Source: Pseudodonghicola flavimaris
GTDB taxonomy: Bacteria > Pseudomonadota > Alphaproteobacteria > Rhodobacterales > Rhodobacteraceae
Reading direction: 5' to 3'
Assembly: GCF_030164425.1 (NCBI RefSeq)
Contig: NZ_JASNJD010000007.1
Location: forward strand, 215,484-279,483
DNA length: 64,000 nt
Shown: in pieces, positions 18,213-25,587 of the stretch
How positions within the stretch are numbered: the stretch's first letter is position 1
How the letters are laid out: each line of letters opens with the position of its first letter
The notes under the pieces: generated by a model
What the model was told of the DNA's origin: nothing
Database searches by the model: none
The model's input: only the letters and a program-made list of their open reading frames with translations
Program-made: the position numbers and the translations under genes

Positions 18213-18535
18213 TTGCGCCTCCACCTCTCCCAATAACTAATACATTAACAATAGACGAATTCCAAGATCTTCCATCCTGGCACCGTCTCGGGCCCCTCCG
18301 CTCACCTGCTCCGCGCCCGCACGATCCTGAAAAAACCATGAATTGCATCATGTTGGACGCATCTTTTCGCCCGAAGCTTTCACCGGGAGCTTTGTCATCG
18401 GCTGGGGGGACAGACCTGACGGCCTCTCCTGAGCAAACTGCAGATCGAACGGAATGACCCGCGCGCCCGGACGATTCTCTGCACCTCCGGGAGGCGCGCG
18501 CCAGCAAGCACAGTATCGACAAAGGTGAGAAGCCA
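18213..18535. promoter_or_regulatory. Divergent AraC/flavoprotein intergenic region
   Basis: This 323-base gap holds no gene. It contains an AT-rich stretch near 18231-18262, suited to the AraC gene's promoter, and an inverted repeat CATGA (18337-18341), ATTGCA, TCATG (18348-18352). AAAGGTGAGAAG at about 18521 is the ribosome site for the flavoprotein. The repeat is a candidate binding element only; AraC-type regulators usually bind direct repeats. Confidence 0.35.
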
Positions 18536-20245
18536 ATGAACAAGAATGAGTTTGACGTCATCGTTGCCGGGTCCGGTGCCGGTGGGCTGTCGAGCGCCAT
18601 CGTCGCCGCCGACGAGGGCCTCTCCGTGCTCGTGATCGAGAAGTCCGACAAGTTCGGTGGCACCACGTCCCGCTCGGGCGGATGGATCTGGATCCCCAAC
18701 AACAGCCACGCCAAGCGCGAGGGGCTGGAGGATTCCTTCGACAAGGCCCGCACCTATATCGAGGCCGAGGCCGGCAACCAGTTCGACGCAACCCGGGTCG
18801 ATGCCTTCCTCAACAGCGGGCCGAAGATGCTCGACTGGTTCGACCGCAACACCGATGTCAAATTCACCCTGGGCAGCTATTTCCCCGACTACCACCCCTA
18901 TCAGCCGGGCGGGATGGATGGCGGCCGTTCGCTGAACGCCGATCCGGTGAACCTCGCCACCCTCGGCAAGAACGCCGACCGGCTGGCGCCGCCGATCCCC
19001 GAGGCGACCTTCATGGGCATGATGGTCGGCTCCAACCGCGAATTGAAGCACTTCTTCGAGGCCACCCGCTCGGTCAAATCCTTCGGCTATGTCGGCGCGC
19101 TGCTGGCCCGCTACGGGTATGAGAAGGTTCGCTACGGCAAGACGATGCGGCTGACCAACGGCGCCGCGCTGGTGGCGCGGCTGGCCAAATCGGCCTTCGA
19201 CCGCGGGGTCGAGATCCGGACCAGCACGCCGCTCAAGGACCTGATCCTAGAAAACGGGCGCGTCACCGGCGTCGTCGTCGATGGCCCCTCGGGCCAGCAG
19301 ACGCTGAAGGCGCGCAAGGGCGTGGTGCTGGCCACCGGCGGCTTCCCCTTCGACATGGAGATGCGCAAGAAGCTCTACAGTCACGCCCCGACCGGCAGCG
19401 GCCATTATTCCCCCGCCAACCCCGACAATACCGGCGACGCGATGCGGATCACCGCCGATCTCGATGCGGCGATCTCTGACGGCTACAAGCAGCCGGCCGC
19501 CTGGGTGCCGATTTCGCTGGTGCCGCGCAAGGACGGCAGTTATGGCACCTTCCCGCATTTCGTCGACCGCGGCAAACCCGGTGTCATCGCAGTGATGCGC
19601 AATGGCCGGCGCTTCGTCAACGAGGCGAATTCCTATCACGATTACGGCTCCGGGCTGATCGCCGCCCACGATGGCGTCGGCGAGGCGGAATCCTGGCTGA
19701 TCATCGACCACCCGACCCTGCGGCTCTACGGGCTGGGCTTCGTCAAACCCTATCCGATCCCGCTGCAGCCAGCGCTGCGCTCGGGCTATCTCAAGCGCGG
19801 CAAGACCCTGCGCGAACTCGCCGCCGCCACCGGTATCGACCCCGACGGGCTGGAGAAGACCGTGACGGATTTCAACCGTCACGCTCGCGAGACCGGCGAG
19901 GATCCGGAATTCGGTCGCGGCACCACCGCCTACAACCGCTATCTCGGCGATCCCGATCACAAGCCCAATCCCTGCGTGAAGCCGATCGAGAACGGGCCGT
20001 TCTACGCCATCCGCGTGGTGCTGGGCGATCTGGGCAGCTTCGTCGGCCATCGCACCGATGCCTCGGCCCGCGTGCTCAACAGCCACAACGACCCGATCCC
20101 CGGGCTCTATGCGGTCGGCAACGATGCCGCCAGCCTCTTCGGCGGCAACTATTCCGGCGGCGGCATCACACTGGGCCCGGCGATGACCTTCGGCTATATC
20201 GCCGGCCGGCATCTGGCGGGGATCAGCGAGGGGGCGGCCGCCTGA
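18536..20245 (+). CDS. FAD-dependent oxidoreductase, 3-ketosteroid Delta1-dehydrogenase/fumarate-reductase type
   Basis: A 569-residue flavoprotein of the succinate dehydrogenase/fumarate reductase flavoprotein superfamily, in the branch with 3-ketosteroid dehydrogenases (KstD). The FAD dinucleotide motif is AGSGAGGLSSAI at residues 11-22, followed by VIEKSDKFGGTTSRSGG. The adenosine-site strand GVVLATGGFPFD is near residue 263, and the C-terminal FAD signature GLYAVGNDAASLFGG is followed by GGGITLGPAMTFGYIAG. There is no Tat or Sec signal, so it is cytoplasmic. KstD enzymes remove hydrogens from C1-C2 of the A ring; relatives act on other cyclic enones. The EthD gene follows 32 bases downstream and is probably co-transcribed. 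Confidence 0.88.
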   Translation: MNKNEFDVIVAGSGAGGLSSAIVAADEGLSVLVIEKSDKFGGTTSRSGGWIWIPNNSHAKREGLEDSFDKARTYIEAEAGNQFDATRVDAFLNSGPKMLDWFDRNTDVKFTLGSYFPDYHPYQPGGMDGGRSLNADPVNLATLGKNADRLAPPIPEATFMGMMVGSNRELKHFFEATRSVKSFGYVGALLARYGYEKVRYGKTMRLTNGAALVARLAKSAFDRGVEIRTSTPLKDLILENGRVTGVVVDGPSGQQTLKARKGVVLATGGFPFDMEMRKKLYSHAPTGSGHYSPANPDNTGDAMRITADLDAAISDGYKQPAAWVPISLVPRKDGSYGTFPHFVDRGKPGVIAVMRNGRRFVNEANSYHDYGSGLIAAHDGVGEAESWLIIDHPTLRLYGLGFVKPYPIPLQPALRSGYLKRGKTLRELAAATGIDPDGLEKTVTDFNRHARETGEDPEFGRGTTAYNRYLGDPDHKPNPCVKPIENGPFYAIRVVLGDLGSFVGHRTDASARVLNSHNDPIPGLYAVGNDAASLFGGNYSGGGITLGPAMTFGYIAGRHLAGISEGAAA

Positions 20246-20277
20246 GCGCGGTGCCCCGATCCAGGAAAGGGACGTCC

Positions 20278-20916
20278 ATGATCAAACGTTGCACATTGCT
20301 GCGCCGGCGCGAGGACGTCCCCGTGCCGGCCTTCCGCGACCACTGGTCCAGCATCCACGCCGATATCGCCGCCGGCTTTGACGGGCTGGACCGGTACAAC
20401 CAGAACCATGTCACCCGGGTCTGCTGGCAGTTCGGCCCGCCCCGGTTCCAGGTCGACGGCATTGTCGAACTGTGGTTCGGCTCGCAGGCAGATGTCGACC
20501 GCGCCGCGCAGTCCGACACCACCAGGGCCCTGATCGTGGATGAGCCCAACTTCCTCTCCGGCCTCACCGCCCTGGTGGTGGGGGAAGCCGACTGTCCGCA
20601 GGCGGCAGCGGCAGAGGCGGCGAAATACATGGTCCTGGCGCGCAGCACCGCCCCGGTCCGGCTGGAGGCCGCGCTGGTGGCCCATTGCGCCGCCCTGACG
20701 GCAGCGGGCACCGCGATCACGCTGAGCATCGATCCGCTGACACCGGGCTTCACCCGCGAGACCCTGTGGTCAGAGCCCCAGCCCCCGACCCTGCTGATCT
20801 CGATCCGCACCGCCGATCCGCGCCTCGTCTCGGAAACATCGGCACTGCGCGGGATCATCAACGATCACGCCGAGGCGGCGCTGGCGGTCGCAGTCGACGA
20901 GCTTCGCATCGTCTGA
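20278..20916 (+). CDS. EthD-like domain protein (second in the island)
   Basis: A 212-residue protein with a clear N-terminal EthD-like half: MIKRCTLLRRRED, FRDHWSSIHADIA, then GIVELWFGS. The second half is more diverged and lacks the His-rich helix. It is distantly related in layout to the protein at 12750-13442. The start at 20278 follows AGGAAAGGG. It sits directly behind the KstD-like flavoprotein, so it may act on the same substrate or its product. No enzymatic reaction can be assigned. Confidence 0.75.
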   Translation: MIKRCTLLRRREDVPVPAFRDHWSSIHADIAAGFDGLDRYNQNHVTRVCWQFGPPRFQVDGIVELWFGSQADVDRAAQSDTTRALIVDEPNFLSGLTALVVGEADCPQAAAAEAAKYMVLARSTAPVRLEAALVAHCAALTAAGTAITLSIDPLTPGFTRETLWSEPQPPTLLISIRTADPRLVSETSALRGIINDHAEAALAVAVDELRIV

Positions 20917-20964
20917 GCCCCGACGTCTGGGCCCGCACGCCGCGGGCAAATCCACATAGACCCC

Positions 20965-20993
20965 AAAAAAAGGCGCCCCGCACCGGGGCGCCT
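20965..20993 (-). terminator. Rho-independent terminator after the reverse-strand SDR gene
   Basis: Ten-base perfect stem AGGCGCCCCG (20971-20980) with CGGGGCGCCT (20984-20993) and a three-base loop. On the reverse strand the stem is followed by seven T residues (complement of 20965-20971). It ends transcription from 21020-21820 and the TRAP genes if they are joined. Confidence 0.85.
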
Positions 20994-21019
20994 GCAGAGC
21001 CGTCATGGCCCTCTCTTCC

Positions 21020-21820
21020 TTACATCGACAGGAACCCGCCATCGACCGGCAGCATCACGCCGGTGACGTAGGACGACTGCGCCGAAACCAGGAACAGCGC
21101 CGGGCCAACCAGCTCTTCGGGTTCACCGAAGCGACCGAAGGGGATGTGTTCATAGTATTTCTTAACCGTCTCCGGGTTCGATCGGGTCGGCAGCGTCATC
21201 GGCGTGGCGATCACCCCCGGCGCGATGCCGTTGACCCGGATGCCGAAGGGCGCCAGTTCTGCCGCCAGCGTCTGGGTCATCAGCAGGACGCTGCCCTTGG
21301 ACATGCCGTACCCAACCCCGCCGGTGGTGGAGCGGAAGCTGGCGATCGACCCGAGGTTCACCACCCGGCCGCGCGTCTGCTTCAGCTGCGGCAGGAACGC
21401 CTTGACCATCTGCACCGAACCCATCGCGTTGACCGAAAGCTGGGCCTCGACCGAGGCGACGAAACCATCGTCGTCGGTCAGAACCCGGCGCACGATGCCG
21501 GCGTTGTTGATCAGGATCGAAGCCGGGCCGACCTCGCGCGCGACAGACTCGGCCAGCGCGTCGCAATCCGCCATCGTCGAAACATCGCCGGTCATGCCGA
21601 CGATATCGCCGCCCTCGGCGCGGATCGCCTCGACCGTTGGCGCCAGCGCCTCGGCATCGCGGTCGGTCGCCACCACCCGCGCCCCGCAGAGCGCAAGACC
21701 GCGGGCGATCGCCGCGCCGTTGCCCATGGCGGCGCCGGTGACCACGGCGATATCCGATTTCAACATCCCCTTGAATTGCCCGATATCGAGCCTGCTGTCG
21801 GGCTGGGCGTCCTCTGCCAT
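21020..21820 (-). CDS. SDR family NAD(P)-dependent oxidoreductase
   Basis: A 266-residue short-chain dehydrogenase. It has the cofactor motif TGAAMGNGAAI, Asp after the second strand (VATDRDAEA) for NAD, NNAG, the catalytic Ser (NLGSIASF), YGMSKGS with the Tyr-Lys pair, and IAPGVIATPM. It ends VDGGFLSM, like FabG-type and gluconate 5-dehydrogenase-like members. The start at 21820 follows AAGGAGAAC. It lies 106 bases downstream of the TRAP solute-binding protein gene on the same strand, so it may oxidise the imported compound. The substrate is unknown. Confidence 0.92.
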   Translation of the reverse strand: MAEDAQPDSRLDIGQFKGMLKSDIAVVTGAAMGNGAAIARGLALCGARVVATDRDAEALAPTVEAIRAEGGDIVGMTGDVSTMADCDALAESVAREVGPASILINNAGIVRRVLTDDDGFVASVEAQLSVNAMGSVQMVKAFLPQLKQTRGRVVNLGSIASFRSTTGGVGYGMSKGSVLLMTQTLAAELAPFGIRVNGIAPGVIATPMTLPTRSNPETVKKYYEHIPFGRFGEPEELVGPALFLVSAQSSYVTGVMLPVDGGFLSM

Positions 21821-21926
21821 GATCGTTCTCCTTCTGCAGCTGGACTTTAGCGTAAAATGCCCCGCCATTCGCAACACCGAACGGCGGGGCCCTGGGAGCG
21901 GCCCCGCGCGGGGGCCGGATCAGACC

Positions 21927-23024
21927 TTACTGGGCAAGCTTGCTCATCAGGTGTTCCCGGATCAGCGCCGCCACGGCGGCATCGTCGGTCCGGTCGATCT
22001 CGTCGAGCCGTGCGCTCCAGGTCTTCTGCAGCTCGGCATATTCGTCGAAGATCTCCTGCGCATGCGGCACGTTGGTGGCGTTGCTGACCAGATTGGCGAT
22101 GAACTCTGCCTTGAAGCCGTCGATATGCTCTTCCAGACCGGCGCTGGCATCATGCAGGCTGATGTTCTTCGCCTTGGCGTCGTCGAAGGCCGCGGTCACC
22201 GACTGGTCGAATTCGAGCTGGGTGCGGGCCAGCGCCAGCGCCATCTCGTCCTTCAGCAGCGCGCGCTCCTCGTCCGAGAACCGGCCCCAGCTGTCCTTGT
22301 TGAACACCCAGTTGGCCCCGGTCACCACCCCCAGCGGCACCACGGTCATATCGGTCACCACTTCGTTGAAGGAGGCGGTGATCATATTGGTGGGGTCGGC
22401 CAGGATACAGTCGAGCGAGCCGCGCTGCATGCCACTGTAGGCATCGCCGATCGGCACCGAAACCGCGGTGGCCCCCAGCGAATCCGCCAGCCCGGTGAAG
22501 GCGGCGCCGGCGGTGCGCATCCGCTTGCCCTTGGCTTCCTCCGTCGTCGTCACCTCGGTGTTGCACATCATGTTGTAGACCGGGGTCGAGAAGGCGCCGG
22601 TGAAGACGACGTTGAACTTGGCCCATTCCGCCTGCGCGTCCGGGTTGGTGAAGTTCAGCTCGCTATAAGCCAGCGCCACGGCGAGCGAGTCGTCGGCGAC
22701 GAAGCTGGCGCTGTTCAGGAATGCCTGGATCGGCAGTTCCGCCGGGGTGTAGGACGGGTAGACGAAGCCGACATCAGCCACCCCGTCGCGCATGCCGTTG
22801 ATCGTGGTTTTCGCCGGCAGCAGCGACCCACCATAGTGGATATCGAATTTCATCTTGCCGCCGGTGGCCTCGCGCACCCGGTCGAACATGCCGGCATAGG
22901 CATTCTTGGCCTGCGGATAGGTGGCCGGCAGATAGATGCTGGCCTGATAGGTGGCCGCCGCCGCCGCGCCGGCCCAGACCGTCATGGCCATGGTCGCCGC
23001 GAGAGAGAGTGTCTTGACCTTCAT
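21927..23024 (-). CDS. TRAP transporter substrate-binding protein, DctP type
   Basis: A 365-residue periplasmic binding protein with a Sec signal peptide of about 23 residues (MKVKTLSLAATMAMTVWAGA, cleavage near AAAA-TYQ). The mature protein has DctP features: the early strand YQASIYLPATYPQ, VADVGFVYPSYTP, and the conserved domain-hinge region with GKRMRTAG, where the Arg normally binds a carboxylate ligand. That favours an organic acid as ligand. TGGAGGAGA precedes the start. With the DctM and DctQ genes upstream it makes a complete TRAP system driven by the sodium or proton gradient. Confidence 0.9.
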   Translation of the reverse strand: MKVKTLSLAATMAMTVWAGAAAAATYQASIYLPATYPQAKNAYAGMFDRVREATGGKMKFDIHYGGSLLPAKTTINGMRDGVADVGFVYPSYTPAELPIQAFLNSASFVADDSLAVALAYSELNFTNPDAQAEWAKFNVVFTGAFSTPVYNMMCNTEVTTTEEAKGKRMRTAGAAFTGLADSLGATAVSVPIGDAYSGMQRGSLDCILADPTNMITASFNEVVTDMTVVPLGVVTGANWVFNKDSWGRFSDEERALLKDEMALALARTQLEFDQSVTAAFDDAKAKNISLHDASAGLEEHIDGFKAEFIANLVSNATNVPHAQEIFDEYAELQKTWSARLDEIDRTDDAAVAALIREHLMSKLAQ

Positions 23025-23064
23025 TTCGTGTCTCCTCCAATGAAAGTAAGGGGTCAGTATCGTG

Positions 23065-24375
23065 TCAGTGCGTGAGGCCGGGCAGCCACAGCGACAGGAT
23101 CGGGAATGCGATGATGAGCGCCAGCGTCAGGATGTCGGACAGCAGGAAGCCGAAGGTGCCGCGAAAGACCTGGCCCAGCGTGACCTGATCTCCCATCGCG
23201 CCCTTGACGACGAAGATGTTCAGCCCCATCGGCGGCGTCACCATTCCCATCTCCAGCAGCTTGACGGTGATCACCGCGAACCAGACCAGATCGATCGAAT
23301 AGTGTTCCAGCACCGGCGCCAGCACCGGCAGGGTCAGAAGCATGATCGACACCGGCTCCAGAAAGCAGCCCATCACCAGATAGAGGACCGAGATCGCCAG
23401 GATCACGCCCAGCTGGCTGTGGATGTGCATCGCCACCAGGTCCGAGAAATAGCTTGCCAGACCGGTCAGCCCGAGAAGCCGCTGGAACAGTGCCGCGCCC
23501 ACCACGATGATGAAGATCGAGGCGGTGCCGGTCGCGGTCCGCTTCAGCGCGTCGCGGAACCCTTCGAGGGTGAAGGACCGGCGCACGATGGCCAGCAGGA
23601 TCGTCAGCGCCGCGCCGATAGCGCCTGCCTCGGTCGGGGTGAACAGCCCGACGAAGATGCCGCCGATGACGCAGAGGATGATCAGCGGCAGCGGCCAGAC
23701 GTCACGGAAGGCCTCGCGCTTTTCCTCGGCCGAAATCTCTTCGCGCACCCGCGGCGCCAGCGACGGCTGCAGCGTCACCCGGATGGTGATATAGAGGATG
23801 AAGACCACGGCCGAGAGCACGCCGGGGATCAGCCCCGCCAGGAACAGCTGGTTGATCGATTCCGACATGGTGATGCCGAAGACGATCATCAGGACCGAGG
23901 GCGGGATCAGCGCGCCGAGCGTGCCGGCCGCCGCCACCGAACCGGTGGCCAGCCCGGGATGGTATTTCGCCTTCAGCATCTCCGGCACCGCGGTGCGCGA
24001 GAACGCGGCCGCCGTGGCGACGCTGGACCCGCTAGCCGACGCGAAGAGCGCGGCCGAGATCACCGTCGCCGAGGCCAGCCCCCCGGGCAGCCAGCCCAGG
24101 GTGATCCGGGCGGATTTGAACAGGTTCTTCGTCAGCTCCGACGAGGCGGCGATATAGCCCATCAGCAGGAACATCGGGATCGCCGACAGGTTCCAGTCGC
24201 CGACCATTTCGAACGGCACCGCCTTGAGAACGCCGAGCCCCGCGTTCAGGCTGATCGAGGCCCAGATGCCGCCAAAGGCGACCGCCCCCATCGCGATGCC
24301 CACCGGGACCCGGATGGCCACCAGCAGCAGCACGATTCCAACGCTGATTGCGCCGATGAGTTCGCGTTCGGTCAT
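23065..24375 (-). CDS. TRAP transporter large permease, DctM type
   Basis: A 436-residue membrane protein with about twelve hydrophobic helices, the transport subunit of a TRAP system. DctM landmarks include VRVPVGIAMGAVAFGG near the start, FASASGSSVATAAAFSRTAVPEM re-entrant features, GALIPPSVLMIVFGI and, near the end, MVTPPMGLNIFVVKG. Its ATG lies one base after the stop of the DctQ gene, so the two are translated together. Substrate selection is by the DctP protein. Confidence 0.93.
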   Translation of the reverse strand: MTERELIGAISVGIVLLLVAIRVPVGIAMGAVAFGGIWASISLNAGLGVLKAVPFEMVGDWNLSAIPMFLLMGYIAASSELTKNLFKSARITLGWLPGGLASATVISAALFASASGSSVATAAAFSRTAVPEMLKAKYHPGLATGSVAAAGTLGALIPPSVLMIVFGITMSESINQLFLAGLIPGVLSAVVFILYITIRVTLQPSLAPRVREEISAEEKREAFRDVWPLPLIILCVIGGIFVGLFTPTEAGAIGAALTILLAIVRRSFTLEGFRDALKRTATGTASIFIIVVGAALFQRLLGLTGLASYFSDLVAMHIHSQLGVILAISVLYLVMGCFLEPVSIMLLTLPVLAPVLEHYSIDLVWFAVITVKLLEMGMVTPPMGLNIFVVKGAMGDQVTLGQVFRGTFGFLLSDILTLALIIAFPILSLWLPGLTH

Positions 24376-24376
24376 T

Positions 24377-24898
24377 TCAGAAAGATCCCGCAGTATGATG
24401 ATCAGAAGGTTTCTGGCCGGTGACGAGCATGCGGATCGCGATGATCAGCTTGGCCGCGGCCACGGCGGCCGCCAGGATCAGCCCGATCGGCATGAACACC
24501 CGCGCCGGCCAGATCGGCACATCCCAGGTGCCGGTGACATATTCGCGCACCTCGAAGGCCTCTATCGCGACCTTGAAGTAGAGCCAGCCCAGCAGCGCAT
24601 AAAAGGCGGCGCCGAGGATATAGGCGACGATATCGAAGAGATCCTTCATCAGGTCGGGCACCGCATTGCGCAGCGCATCGACGGCGATGTTCTCGTCCAG
24701 CACCTCGAGCAGGGCCAGCGGCAGGAAGATCGTCGCCACCATCAGATAAGAGGCGACGATCGCATCGATGCCGGGAAGCGCGATATTGAAGATCGCGCGC
24801 ATCAGCACGTCCGAGGTGACCAGCACCAGCATGATGATAATGCCGATCCCGGCCAGCCCGGTCGCGGCCCTCGACACAAGCCTCAGGACACCAAACAT
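24377..24898 (-). CDS. TRAP transporter small permease, DctQ type
   Basis: A 173-residue membrane protein with four predicted helices (about 10-32, 45-68, 88-110, 130-155), matching DctQ small subunits, which join the large permease to form the membrane complex. The start at 24898 has a strong GGGAGGAGAG upstream and is where hydrophobic sequence begins; a 13-residue upstream extension is hydrophilic and unsupported. It is the first gene of the dctQMP set. Confidence 0.88.
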   Translation of the reverse strand: MFGVLRLVSRAATGLAGIGIIIMLVLVTSDVLMRAIFNIALPGIDAIVASYLMVATIFLPLALLEVLDENIAVDALRNAVPDLMKDLFDIVAYILGAAFYALLGWLYFKVAIEAFEVREYVTGTWDVPIWPARVFMPIGLILAAAVAAAKLIIAIRMLVTGQKPSDHHTAGSF

Positions 24899-25587
24899 GT
24901 TCTCTCTCCTCCCATACCGGCAGTCTTCGATGCGCACCGACGCCGCCTGCCGGTCGTTTTCCCCGATGCCACTGGGCTACGGGGCGGCGACATCGGGGTC
25001 TGGCCCCTCGCGCCGGCACCCGGGCTCTGCCCCGGCACCTGGTCCGGCTTCCGCGTTCGTATCGACGAAAGCATGGGGGATTGTGCCGTCACATTCTGTC
25101 GTCACCGCGAACGACAAATTTTTCCCTTCTGCTATCGCCGCCCTCCCCCCGCCGGATCGGGCGCGTCGACATGTCCACAGGGTAACACAGTTGCCGGCCC
25201 TTCCCCCGCCCGTGCCCGGCCCTGTGCCCGTTTTCCCGGCAGGGTTGTCGAAATCCACGCCCGGGACGGCCTTTCCATTGGGTGAAATTTGACAGACCAG
25301 CGGGCGCTCGTTACCGTTAACAGGCTCATTCGGCACAGCTTTGCCGACGGGCGGAGCGTTTCGGGTCCGCGCCTTCCGGCGATCGCGCCCCTGCCTGCAT
25401 TGCCGCGCTCTGCCTGCGACGGACCTCTGGTCTGTCCCAATTCATCTCACGCAGGCCGGCCCCGCCGATGCGCCGGGCCGAAACACAATCCACCGAGGAC
25501 GACCGCCCACCCGCAGGGAGGAGCGAGGGCGTTTTATCCTCAGCCTTGTCACAGGGAGGAGCCATGTGAGGACAAACAGGACACATA
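24899..25587. promoter_or_regulatory. Long intergenic region between TRAP genes and mtlD-like gene
   Basis: These 689 bases show no convincing gene on either strand; the open frames present lack ribosome sites and protein-like composition. A possible sigma70 promoter for the forward gene has -35 TTGACA at 25289-25294 and, after 17 bases, -10 TACCGT at 25312-25317, which would give a leader of about 270 bases. GGGAGGAG upstream of 25564 precedes no frame. A divergent promoter for the TRAP operon should also lie here, but I cannot place it. Confidence 0.35.

Noticed and set aside
24977..25580. Short frames in the gap upstream of the mannitol enzyme
   Set aside because: Several frames of 80-175 codons exist on both strands, but none has a ribosome site or a recognisable motif.
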